NCBI RefSeq assembly: GCF_002236115.1
Contig: NZ_NIWT01000001.1
Span: 1 to 64,000, forward strand
Direction: 5' to 3'
Length of the DNA: 64,000 bases
From: Pseudomonas jessenii
GTDB lineage: Bacteria; Pseudomonadota; Gammaproteobacteria; Pseudomonadales; Pseudomonadaceae
Part shown: in pieces, positions 1 through 9,000 of the stretch
Numbering within the stretch: the first letter of the stretch is position 1
How the letters are laid out: every line of letters begins with the position of its first letter
Program-made: the position numbers and the translations under genes
The notes under the pieces: model-generated
What the model saw: the letters and a program-made list of their open reading frames with translations, nothing else
Told to the model about the DNA's origin: nothing
The model's database searches: none

Positions 1-78
1 CAGCTTCTTGATGGTTTCCGGGGTTGCAGCAACCCGTGTTTCACCGGTCTGGGTTTCGAGAGGAACACCAATGTGCAC
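1..78 (-). CDS. pntAA: NAD(P) transhydrogenase subunit alpha, N-terminal end only
   Basis: The gene runs leftwards off the window. A GTG start (76-78) is preceded on the minus strand by a clear GCAGGAGA ribosome site. The visible residues include GVPLETQTGETRVAATPE, the characteristic opening of the alpha subunit of the proton-translocating Re/Si-specific transhydrogenase, which exchanges hydride between NADH and NADP+ at the inner membrane. Only about 26 residues are present, so the family call rests on this conserved N-terminus; it is strong but partial. It belongs to the native chromosome flanking the island. Confidence 0.85.
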   Translation of the reverse strand, partial: MHIGVPLETQTGETRVAATPETIKKL

Positions 79-150
79 GTCAAATCTCCTGCGTGATCTT
101 ATTGAGTAAACCCATGCACTACGGATGAATGGGGCGGCAGGGACGTCCTG

Positions 151-1272
151 TCAGCACGATTGCGCCAAGTCGAAACGATCAATCATTCGAACACTGGCAA
201 AAGTCGATTCGTTTCGTGCCTGGTCGAGCGCTGTCAGTGGTTTAGTTGATGACTGCTGCTTAGTCGCAAGCGTTGCCGGTTTGCGACTCATGTCAGAGCC
301 GGAACGCTCGTCGCTTGGTGGAACACCAAAGTACTCGCGATAGCACTTGGAAAAGTGTGGTGTGGACACGAAACCGCATACATACGCCAGCTCAATGATC
401 GACAATGATGTTTGCTTAAGCAGTTGTCGCGCTCGAACAAGACGTAACCTTAAGTAGTAGCGTGACGGCGTACAGTGAAGGTATTTCTGAAATAGCCGTT
501 CCAGCTGTCGACGTGACAGATCCACGTATTCTGCAAGGTTATCCAGGTCGATCGGTTCCTCGAGATTGGCCTCCATCAACGCGACGATCTCCTGCAGCTT
601 AGGCTGGTGAGTTCCCAGCACATGCCTGAGCGGAACCCGCTGATGGTCCTGTTCGTTGCGTATGCGCTCGTAAACAAACATCTCAGAGATGGCTGCGGAT
701 AGTTCACGACCATGATCGCGACCAATCAGGTGCAGCATCATGTCCAGCGGCGCGGTGCCGCCCGAACTGGTGAAACGGTTTCGGTCGAGGGTGAAGAGAC
801 TCGCGCTGATACTGACTCGCGGGAAAGCTTCCTGCATGGCAGCCAAGAATTCCCAATGCACGCTGCACTCGTAGCCGTCGAGCAGCCCGGCTTTGGCGAG
901 CGCCCAGCTGCCGGTGCACACACCTCCCAACCGTCTGGATTGACGCGCCAAGGCTTGCAGCCAGGTAATGTGCTCGCGGGTAATCACGTTCTGGATTCCA
1001 ACACCACCGCACACGATTACAGTGTCCGCCACTAATGGATTGTTCCACGAAGCATCCGGAGTGATCGGCACGCCGTCACTGGCCCAGACAGGCTCTCCAT
1101 CGGGGCTGAACGTATGCCAGCGATATAGCTCTCGTCCCGACAACTGATTGGCCATGCGCAGTGGCTCTACTGCGGACGCCAGGGAAATAAGTGTGAATTT
1201 ATCCAACAGCAGAAAACCAACGGATTGAGTCGTACCGTCGGATACGGTGGAGTTCGATGACATCGTGGTCAT
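151..1272 (-). CDS. GlxA-family AraC-type transcriptional regulator
   Basis: The protein has an N-terminal DJ-1/PfpI-like ligand-sensing domain (about residues 15-180, with GGVCTGSWALAKAGLLDG near the nucleophile elbow). A C-terminal AraC/XylS double helix-turn-helix follows (LSRRQLERLFQKYL then IIELAYVCGFVSTPHFSKCY). This is the architecture of Pseudomonas ArgR, GbdR and CdhR, which sense amino acids or quaternary amines. The open frame begins upstream at 1356, but ATG at 1272 (or 1263) lies just after a GAGG site and gives the usual N-terminus before the VGFLLLDKFT strand. The GabP-type permease gene lies immediately upstream on the same strand, suggesting the regulator controls use of that amine or amino acid. 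The ligand is not readable from sequence. Confidence 0.88.
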   Translation of the reverse strand: MTTMSSNSTVSDGTTQSVGFLLLDKFTLISLASAVEPLRMANQLSGRELYRWHTFSPDGEPVWASDGVPITPDASWNNPLVADTVIVCGGVGIQNVITREHITWLQALARQSRRLGGVCTGSWALAKAGLLDGYECSVHWEFLAAMQEAFPRVSISASLFTLDRNRFTSSGGTAPLDMMLHLIGRDHGRELSAAISEMFVYERIRNEQDHQRVPLRHVLGTHQPKLQEIVALMEANLEEPIDLDNLAEYVDLSRRQLERLFQKYLHCTPSRYYLRLRLVRARQLLKQTSLSIIELAYVCGFVSTPHFSKCYREYFGVPPSDERSGSDMSRKPATLATKQQSSTKPLTALDQARNESTFASVRMIDRFDLAQSC

Positions 1273-1369
1273 GTCCTCACAGAGAGCAATTACGGCCTGA
1301 GACGCAGGAGCTGGTAATACTCCCCAGCCTTGGCGTAGGGAGTAGGTTTGGTGCAAATACCTCCTTGGT

Positions 1370-2770
1370 TTATCCCACTGACGTCACCCTCGCAGCCTGC
1401 GCAGGGTGACGGGACGTCACAAGTCCGATAAAGGAAATCGCCAGCGCCAGTCCAATGGTTGTGCTGACTTCGGTACGGTGCTCCGGGGTGATCATCATGA
1501 CTGCCAGCGCTGCGCAAATGAACGCAATCACCAGCCAGGTCAGCCATGGAAACAGCCACATGCGAAAGGTCAGCTCAATGTTTTGCCGACGCAACATCCG
1601 GCGCATGCGCAGTTGCGACACCGCAATGGCCAGGTACACCAGCAAGGCAATCGCGCCGGAGCTGGCCAGCAGGAAGTTAAACAGCCCGGCGGGCATGAAG
1701 TAGCTCCACACGGTGATCGCCGCGCCCAGCACGGTGCTGGCGATGACTGCTGTACGCGGCACGCCCTCGGAGGAGGTCGCCTTCAGCGACTTCGGCGCAT
1801 CGCCACGACGACCCAGCGAGTACAGCATGCGCGAAGCAATGTAGATCGAGGAGTTCATGCAACTGGCCACGGCGATCAGCACCACCACGTCCACCATGAA
1901 CTTGGCGTGGGGAATGTTCATGATTTCCAGTGCACGCTGGTAGGAGCCTACCTGGGCGAGCAGCGGATCGTTCCAGGGCACCACGGAGATGACCACGAAA
2001 ATCGACAACAGGTAGAACACGCCGATGCGCCAAATCACCGAACGCGTGGCCTTGGCAATGTTCTGCGAGGGATTGTCGGATTCAGCGGCGGCGATGGTGA
2101 CCGCTTCAGTACCAATGAAGCTGAACATGATGGTGATGAAAGCGCCGACTACCGCCGACAGGCCGTTGGGGGCAAATCCGCCATGCTCGGCCATCAGTCC
2201 GCTCAAGCCGCTGACTTCCCGATCGGGAACCCAGCCCATCAGCACGGCAAAACCCACGCCGATGAAACCGATGATCGCCACCACCTTGGCCATGGCGAAC
2301 CAGAATTCGAATTCGCCGTACTTGGAGACACTGAACAGATTGGTGATCACCAACGCAATGATCGACACCAGGGCGAACAGCCAGGCATCGATCTGGGGAA
2401 ACCACTGGTTCAACACATGGCCGGCGGCCAGTGCTTCGATAGGGATCACCAGTACCCAGAACCACCAGTACAGCCAACCGATGGTGAAGCCTGCCCAACG
2501 ACCTATTGCCTGGTCGGCATAGGTGGAGAACGAGCCTGTGTCCGGGTTGGCCACCGCCATTTCACCGAGCATGCGCATGACCAGAACGACAAGCAGGCCT
2601 GAGAATAGGTAGGCCAGCAGGACGGCCGGGCCAGCAGCTGCAATGGCATGTCCTGAGCCAACGAATAAACCGGCGCCGATAATCCCGGCGATTGACAGCA
2701 TTGTTACGTGACGAGGCTTGAAGCCCTGTGCCAATTGGCCATTCGAATCCTTGGAGCTCGGGCTAATCAT
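1370..2770 (-). CDS. APC-family amino-acid permease (GabP-like)
   Basis: This 466-residue inner-membrane transporter has about twelve hydrophobic helices. It opens with the amino acid-polyamine-organocation signature (LSIAGIIGAGLFVGSGHAI, residues about 25-43) and continues with GEMAVANPDTGSFSTYADQAIG and an FIGTEAVTIAAAESDNP segment typical of the GABA/aromatic permease branch. Length matches the family. The start is the ATG at 2768-2770; the ribosome site there is weak. It is followed 97 bp later by the GlxA regulator on the same strand, so the two probably form one amine-uptake unit. Substrate (GABA, proline, arginine-like) cannot be fixed from sequence. A long antisense frame over it is a shadow. 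Confidence 0.88.
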   Translation of the reverse strand: MISPSSKDSNGQLAQGFKPRHVTMLSIAGIIGAGLFVGSGHAIAAAGPAVLLAYLFSGLLVVLVMRMLGEMAVANPDTGSFSTYADQAIGRWAGFTIGWLYWWFWVLVIPIEALAAGHVLNQWFPQIDAWLFALVSIIALVITNLFSVSKYGEFEFWFAMAKVVAIIGFIGVGFAVLMGWVPDREVSGLSGLMAEHGGFAPNGLSAVVGAFITIMFSFIGTEAVTIAAAESDNPSQNIAKATRSVIWRIGVFYLLSIFVVISVVPWNDPLLAQVGSYQRALEIMNIPHAKFMVDVVVLIAVASCMNSSIYIASRMLYSLGRRGDAPKSLKATSSEGVPRTAVIASTVLGAAITVWSYFMPAGLFNFLLASSGAIALLVYLAIAVSQLRMRRMLRRQNIELTFRMWLFPWLTWLVIAFICAALAVMMITPEHRTEVSTTIGLALAISFIGLVTSRHPAQAARVTSVG

Positions 2771-3348
2771 CGGGTTTTTTTTCTCTGCTGATCGACATTT
2801 AAGCGAATTGATGGGGGCAACGGATCATCATCGTTTCCTGCTGCCGCTTCCTGAAAGTGGCACCCTTCAAACGCTGCCGTACTTATCAAACCCATCGTCG
2901 CGATGTGGTTTTTTCCATGAAAAGAGGCGCCACCTTACCCGGCTTGTTCGATAATTCAGTTACCTGTTCACGCCACCTCCTTGCCTGATATCGACACGTG
3001 CCAACTTAGCGTTCACAGCGAATACCAATCGGTCACGAATTGGCCAGGTGGAATCGTTTTGTTTTTTTGAGGATTCTGCTAAAGCAGCAACGAATGGGGA
3101 TTGCCTGGAAGGTTTAAACGGCCGAGAAGGTTTCGGGCCGAGGGCCGCGAGATCTCTCCGGGAAGAGCGGATTGGACGATTACTGCCCGTCGCGACCGGC
3201 TAAATCCATAGCCGTTTACTGTCGGTCAAGAAGGTCAGCTGGCGACCTTTTCCCTGTAGCGGCGCTTTCAGCTTGGTCGAGGGGTTACCAAAAGGTTTTG
3301 TAACGGCTCTGAAAAGCAGCACCGATTCCCAAACCCCAGAAACGACAA
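2771..3348. other. Intergenic region, no gene seen
   Basis: This stretch lies between the permease start and the tRNA scar. It should carry the permease promoter. The only structure noticed is a hairpin with AAGGTC/GACCTT arms at 3231-3249 followed by TTTTCC, which could end a rightward transcript, although no rightward gene is evident. Frames here look random. Confidence 0.4.
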
Positions 3349-3369
3349 AGCCCTGAATAATCAGGGCTC
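3341..3369 (-). terminator. Rho-independent terminator of the disrupted tRNA
   Basis: On the minus strand the arms AGCCCTGA and TCAGGGCT (3349-3368) form a perfect 8-bp stem with a four-base loop, followed by TTGTCGTTT. It lies 15 bases past the tRNA 3' end and faces the same way, so it is the natural terminator of the tRNA gene. This identifies the left side as original chromosome. Confidence 0.75.
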
Positions 3370-3383
3370 TATCGGTACAAATA

Positions 3384-3410
3384 TGGCGGAGGCGATGGGA
3401 TTCGAACCCT
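3384..3410 (-). repeat. Attachment-site scar: 3' end of a tRNA (probably tRNA-Ser)
   Basis: On the minus strand the sequence reads GGGTTCGAATCCCATCGCC followed by TCCGCCA: T-loop, 3' acceptor strand CGCCTCC, discriminator G and encoded CCA. A G discriminator and an acceptor strand pairing with GGAGGCG point to tRNA-Ser. Homology stops at the T-stem: the next bases do not restore the stem, and no anticodon arm follows. This is the partial copy left when an element integrates at a tRNA 3' end. Because the piece reads leftwards with its terminator on the left, the element lies to the right and the intact gene should sit at its far end. No second copy was found in the window. Confidence 0.75.
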
Positions 3411-4300
3411 TATCATAGGTTCCCCCTCGTATCTGCAGATTTCAACAGTGCTTTGCCCGCCTATCTATCCTCGAAAGTCTATATAAATCAAGACTTTCAC
3501 GCTAGCACCTCTTTCTGGCGAAAGTGTGCATCTGACTGCATGCTTGGCTTAACCTTCGGCGGTACCGGGCCAGCAGTTCCAGTGTCTAAATGCAGTACCT
3601 TTTACCGAGGTATTCACCGCGAGGCCTCGCTTGTCGCGCCCGGGACAAGAAGGGTGAGGATGATTGATTTTTACGCTCGGATGGTATCTGCATGGGCATC
3701 AACCGACAGCTCGTTGCCTAGGTGTCATCGTCAAGGTCGAATGTCAAAATGGAGTTTTTTGCGGCTCAGGAACACCTGTGGATGAGTGTAATCATCCCTA
3801 CCGCGATTCTCGATGCAATCAATTTCCTAAAGAGCGAGACTAGGGATGAGCTTCGGGCGCTCCTCGGAAATCCCAGAATTGCCAATCTAGATCGGATATG
3901 AAGGCTTGTACTTTTCCGCCTGCGCTTGGCTTCGCCATGCTGGGGCTTAGGGTGCCAGCAGCGTGGTGGTAATCCGGGTTGCTTTTTCTGGATTCGAATT
4001 TGACCCCGTTGTGAGGCGCCTGCAATGTGGTGACGAACATCGATTTCCGGCCCTTTCCTGGAGGGTGCGGAGCACGTCGCGTTGAAATCATCTCGATTGC
4101 TCGGTGTTTTCACGGGTCTACCTCTTGCAAGAGGGGGTACCGGTTTCTAGGTCAGAGAGCTCGCTGGGGAAATCATCACCGGGATCGTCAGCCATACCTT
4201 TCGTCAGAGCTCACGAAGTAAAACAGCGTGTCTGGAGAGGAAGAGGATCGCGCGAAGGCCGGGATCAACCACCCCCACGACCAACCTTCTTTCCCTTTTT
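3411..4300. other. Region between att scar and iterons, largely non-coding
   Basis: Apart from one doubtful 50-codon frame (3749-3901), no frame here reads like a protein. It probably holds the end of the element, where the recombinases would act. Confidence 0.4.
3749..3901 (+). CDS. Possible 50-residue small protein
   Basis: An ATG frame of 50 codons has protein-like composition: aromatic N-terminus MEFFAAQEHLW, then an amphipathic stretch SVIIPTAILDAINFLKSETR and a basic tail. An AAGG lies about 11 bases upstream of the ATG. It matches nothing I recognise. It may be a real small island gene or the remnant of a longer one. Confidence is low because the evidence is only codon content and a distant ribosome site. 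Confidence 0.22.
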   Translation: MEFFAAQEHLWMSVIIPTAILDAINFLKSETRDELRALLGNPRIANLDRI

Positions 4301-4393
4301 TTGAAAAAAAACCGCGCATCGAACAAATCCATGTATCGAAAAAAAACCGCTTGTCGAGCACATCTTGTTAGTCGAATAGGCCCCGTTTATCGA
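4301..4393. repeat. Degenerate tandem array, 18-bp period, TCGA at each step
   Basis: TCGA occurs at 4319, 4336, 4354, 4372 and 4390, spaced 17, 18, 18 and 18 bp, and a TTGA sits one period earlier at 4301. Two units share GAAAAAAAACCGC (from 4303 and 4338). The remaining bases vary, so this is an old or binding-site-type array, not a recent expansion. It lies between the tRNA scar and the recombinase genes, where iterated sites for a recombinase or accessory protein would be expected. The link to recombination is inference from position. Confidence 0.55.
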
Positions 4394-4427
4394 GCTGGTG
4401 ATGATGCATGTACCACTTATGTATAGA

Positions 4428-4537
4428 AGTACACTCAGTGTACTAATCTTAATTTAAGGTCATAGAAAAAATACACTCAGTGTATAAGTGTCAAAATACA
4501 CCGAGTGTACAACTAAGAAAGTACACCTAGTGTACTT
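4428..4537. promoter_or_regulatory. Four TACAC-N3-GTGTA palindromes upstream of the recombinase operon
   Basis: Copies: 4428-4444 AGTACACTCAGTGTACT (perfect dyad); 4471-4485 ATACACTCAGTGTAT (perfect dyad); 4497-4509 TACACCGAGTGTA; 4519-4537, arms AAGTACAC and GTGTACTT around CTA. The shared core is TACAC-N3-GTGTA. Centres lie at 4436, 4478, 4503 and 4528, that is 42, 25 and 25 bp apart. The last ends 15 bp before the first possible start codon of the recombinase gene, so occupancy would block expression. They look like operators for a dimeric regulator, or arm-type recombinase sites. No candidate binder is proven; the third trio protein is one possibility. Confidence 0.75.
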
Positions 4538-4552
4538 AAAAAGTTAACGAAA

Positions 4553-6082
4553 TTGCAAAATTTTGCTTGCGCAGATCAAAATTTTCATGGAATGATTGAT
4601 GTAATAAATCGCAATAGGAATTTTCAGTTGTTAAGGTCGCCCACCGATAGCAAGCGCCTGTCGGCCCCACACGTAGATTTGTTGGAAACCGTACGTGACG
4701 GTCGAAGAACGTTTAGATTGCTCTCCGACGATAAACTTCAGAATACGTTCTTTGATAACTGGGCTTATCAACTAAGTCGTAAGCTTAAGTATAAGACGGT
4801 ATCGACTTATTGTTATGCAGTTAAAACAATGTTGAATTACGTGGCTGAGGTGGCCTTTCAAAATGGCGGGCTTACCCCTGACCTTTTGGCGAATGCGCTG
4901 GAGACCTATGAGAGTTTTTTGGTATTTGGCACGTCTAGCAGTACCCAAATGGTTCAAAACGCGGCCCGAGTGTTGGGCGATCGAAAATTATCTGGCTCAT
5001 CGGTAGTTACAAACTTTGCGGGCGTTAATCGTTTTATCGATGCAAGCGAGATGCTGCGGAGGGGACTGATTGAGTTAGAGGAGCGTGGAGCCATCACGTC
5101 AGCGTCCTTGTCGGGCTTCTCCCTGCAGACGACTGTAAAAATTAGCGCTCCTGAAAAGGTTCGTTCCGCAATTAAGTCAAGCAGTTGGTTGGCCGGGTGC
5201 ATAGCCGGTGGCGCAAAGCGAATTAAGAGTGCCGGTTTGTCACCCATATCCAAGCCCTCAGAACTGGCGTTCACCGACGAGTTTGGCGGAGATGAATTAG
5301 CGTTCCCGATTGATAAATGCGTCGAGCTGATTAAAAAAGCTCCCAGTCTTCGGGACAAAGTCCTGTGGAGTCTGATTGCTGCCACAGGCTGCCGTGTTTC
5401 GGAAGCACTTACGATGCTGGTGTGCGATGTAGTGCCTAATGCAAAGGATTACGGGAGTAGTAAAGTATTTATAGTTGACCCAGTGACTAGGCATAATGTT
5501 CTGATCAACTACATGTCAGAGGAAGATATAAGCCAGCTTTCTCATAAAGGTCGAGCTCACACTGAAACATACATGATAGAACCTTTTGCTTCGATGTTTT
5601 GGATTGCATTGGCCGAGTACAAACAAGCAGAGCGGGAGAAGGAAAAGAAACGGCTGGCACCTGTGATCCATAAATTCTTGTTTCGTAATATGAAAAATGG
5701 CGATCCGATGCCTCTTTCCTATCAGACAGTCTATGAACGGTTTACGAAGGTAGCACTGGAAGTAACAGGTGAAACATATGGGTTTCATAGCTTGCGCCAC
5801 ATGTATGGATATTACCTGGTAAACCACTGTGTGAATCCTAATCAAAATAGTAGTCGACGCTATGGGTTGGATCTGCACCAGGTGCAAAAATACATGGGGC
5901 ATAGTCAAGTTTCTACAACCAAGCGGTACGCCCGCCAAGACGCGCAGATGCTGCATGCCACTCTGGCTGCAATCAATTTGGCGAAACTGGGAGGAGGGCC
6001 TCGTACAGTTCGGGAGGCTCGCATTGCCTATCTGAAAGATGAACTCTCCATTCTCGAAAACCAGATTTTGGAAGCAGCATGA
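4553..6082 (+). CDS. Tyrosine recombinase, first gene of the mobility trio (GmtY/TnpA-like)
   Basis: The 509-residue protein has the catalytic signature of phage-integrase-type recombinases in its C-terminal half. The first arginine is in AATGCRVSEAL (R281), H-x-x-R is in GFHSLRHMYG (H412, R415), the second histidine is in YMGHSQVSTTKRYAR (H450), and the nucleophile is Y459. The N-terminal 200 residues would form the core-binding domain. The frame opens at TTG 4553; ATG at 4592 is an alternative, and neither has a good ribosome site. It overlaps the next gene by four bases (ATGA), showing translational coupling. By layout it matches tnpA of Tn554-like elements and, from memory, GmtY of Gamma-Mobile-Trio islands. 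It most likely cuts and joins the element ends at the tRNA site. Confidence 0.85.
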   Translation: MQNFACADQNFHGMIDVINRNRNFQLLRSPTDSKRLSAPHVDLLETVRDGRRTFRLLSDDKLQNTFFDNWAYQLSRKLKYKTVSTYCYAVKTMLNYVAEVAFQNGGLTPDLLANALETYESFLVFGTSSSTQMVQNAARVLGDRKLSGSSVVTNFAGVNRFIDASEMLRRGLIELEERGAITSASLSGFSLQTTVKISAPEKVRSAIKSSSWLAGCIAGGAKRIKSAGLSPISKPSELAFTDEFGGDELAFPIDKCVELIKKAPSLRDKVLWSLIAATGCRVSEALTMLVCDVVPNAKDYGSSKVFIVDPVTRHNVLINYMSEEDISQLSHKGRAHTETYMIEPFASMFWIALAEYKQAEREKEKKRLAPVIHKFLFRNMKNGDPMPLSYQTVYERFTKVALEVTGETYGFHSLRHMYGYYLVNHCVNPNQNSSRRYGLDLHQVQKYMGHSQVSTTKRYARQDAQMLHATLAAINLAKLGGGPRTVREARIAYLKDELSILENQILEAA

Positions 6083-9000
6083 TTAATTTATCGAAAACCG
6101 AAGCAATTTGGCTTGTACCAAAAGCAGAAGTAGTTTTTGCATTTGATGATGCAGTTAGCGTTGTAAAAGGTGTATATAGGAGAAGGTACGGTACATATTC
6201 TCGAAGTGCTTCCCACGTATTTTTGAAGAAACTGGATCATCTTGGGCCAGCAGTTTTTAGAAAGTGGGGGCTGGATAAAATATCGGGTGCCCTGGAAAGC
6301 TGTGCGCGGGGCGGAAAAAGCATTCGCACACTTGAGGAGTTTGAAAGTATAAATGTAGCTTTAGCTGGAGTTGCGCACACTTTCTTCAAATTGGTTTTTA
6401 TTGTGCTCTGGTGTGAGCGGAAAGTACTGCTTCCGCCAAGTTTTACGGTACCTAACAATCAAGAAGAGATTGTTGACGAAATAACGCTTCGGTATGGATC
6501 CGAAACTCTTGCGTATACTCGCAGCGTAAATCCTTGCTCATTGATACCCTATAGAGGGGCGCTTGACTCAAAAAATCGTAGGCTTCGTGGAACATTTTGG
6601 TATCGATTAGTTCTATGCTCTACCATATACAATCCAGGCGATCTCACCGAGCAAGATATTAGTGATTTGCACTCGCACTGTGTAGGTACCAGTAATGTAC
6701 TGCTGGCGCGTTTTTATGTCAGGGATTTTCTGCTGGTCATAGCTGAAAAGACTCCCATGCGAGCCGTGCTAAACGATTATCTCTCGGCTTATAGTGAGGA
6801 AGCCAGCGTGCAGCGGATGGTGACTCGCAAGAGTCGTAAAGAGTCAATCAAGACAAAAAATAATGCAGTAGCTGCGGAAACCGCCTTGAGCTTTCTGGAG
6901 GGGGATGATCATACCCTCCAAGGGCTTCTTCGTCATTATAGTAGTACAGCCATTATTCGAAAGTGCTTTGCTATTGAGGACGAGTCTCAATTGCCTGAAG
7001 GCTACAAGCATTTGCCTAAGAAAGTTATAGACTTCTGTGTGCAGATTGATCGGGTGTACAAATCATTCATTCGCTCCAAGCGTCTGCAGGAAGAAAAGAA
7101 TGCCAGGACACCTCTGAATTTTATACTTTGTTACTGTGCAATGTATCTTTTCAAGTACTACATGAATCGGGATGGCCATTTAGGAAATTATCCGGCGACC
7201 TTGAATGATTTTTCCTGCTCGTTTTACGTGACCGCAGATGAGCTATTGCTTGAGGGTATTGCACAGTTTACAGCTAAGCCACCTCAGACTCTCCTTAGTT
7301 TTATCAAGGGAGTCTGTATGCGTAATTTTTGGAGTAATGAGACCCATTACCTTCGCATTCAACCGATTGATCATTTTTTTAGTTATATCGTCGAAAATAA
7401 TTGCCGGCTGGTTGATGCCAATAGGGTGGAAAATACTTTTACAAGCGCGTGTTATCCTCGCGTTGCGAAACGTCATGGTACGGTGAAGAAACCAATTCCA
7501 CGGGCTTACTTTGCAACATTCCTGAGTATGCTCTATTCATTAGAATATCTCGTGATGCATCTCAACGAGATGGCTGATGAAAAAGTTCCGGGTATCGTGG
7601 ATGGAGAGTTGGTGTCCCCAAGTATCACGGAACTCAATGAACACCCTCATTGGTCAGGTATTTGGGGTAACGAAGGGCTCGCTTGTGAAAGCGTGAACCT
7701 GGGAGTTCTCAGCTACTCGCCGATTTTCTATCACGAAGACAAAATCCAACGATTCGAATACATCCCTCGTTTCTACCGTATAGCGGAGATGGAGATACAC
7801 CATCGTATTGAACGCCGAGTGGTCATGAACGATATCCGGCTTAGTCAGCTTATGTGCGAAACCGGGATCCGGCAGAAGCATTTGATCTGGTTGGATAAGG
7901 ATCAATATGACCGTTACCTGAATCGCGGCAGCAGGAGGGTTCTTGCGCCACTATTTGTGACTACAGACAAAGCGCATGGTGCGTGGAGTGCAATCACCTC
8001 GCGACATGTGATCGACCTGTTGGATCGCCAACGCGGCTGGTATGAGGCTTGCACAAGCGCAGATTACCAAGAAGACTTGTGGTATGGCATGAAAGAAGAC
8101 TCCCAGTTTGGAAGGTTTAAACCACTTTTCCGCACGGCTGGTATTTCCAAGCACTGGGCGAACTACCGGAGCTTTCCATTACTGCTGTTGTGCCTGCAGT
8201 ACTTTATTCGTGCTCAGCTGAAAGACTTCGATCTGCGAGACATTGTTTGGGAGCGAAACAGAGGCCAAGCGAAGGAATTTATTTCTGACTACCGATTAGA
8301 AAGCCTGGCGTCGTTGGCGGTGGCATCTATTCGAAGCGATGTGACGCCTCATGGGTTGCGAGCCGGCTTCGTTTCGGAGGCTATTAAATTCCTTCCTCCA
8401 TCATTGGTGGGTCGATATTTTACTGGTCAGACCGAGGAGCTCGTCTATTACTATGCGTTGATTGATGATGATCCGGTTGTCAGCCATGAGCAACTGCTGT
8501 TTAGCGCGGTAATGAAGAACGTGGAGAAAGTCCAGCGAGGGGAAGCGCCACATCTGTCTGACGCTGTGTTCAATCTCAATAAGCGGCTTATGGAGGCGAT
8601 TCAGCGAGACCCGGAGAGTGCGATCACAGAGTATCGGCTAATGAGTCTGGCGAGGGTCAAGGGCGCCAAGAGTGGCATTGATATCATTCGCGCTAGAGAG
8701 TCTGCGTCGCCTGCCTACAACGCTACCCATATATGCCCATTCAATAACATTTGCCCTAAAGAAGTGGCGGAAATGTTTGGGCTCACCAATGTCTGTGCTG
8801 TGTGTCCGTTTGCCATTCGTGGTGTTGACCACCTTCCCGCCATCAGTGCCGAGAAGGACAAGTACAAAGAGCTTATGGTGGGTGTCCTTCAAATGATCGC
8901 CGACTTGCTCCAGCGCAAGCCAGAAAATCGTAATGAGGTTGAGCTTGAGAAGCTGGAACGCGAGCATGACCATTTCGCACGCCAGGCTGTAGTCCTCGAA

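Noticed and set aside
1406..2602. Long plus-strand frame of 398 codons
   Set aside because: Antisense to the permease gene; its histidine/glutamine-rich composition is the usual shadow of a GC-rich membrane protein gene.
3384..3410. Functional tRNA gene
   Set aside because: Only the T-loop and 3' acceptor are present; no anticodon arm or 5' half follows.
4301..4393. CRISPR array
   Set aside because: The 18-bp units are too short, the repeated core is only four bases and there are no constant repeats or spacers of the proper size.
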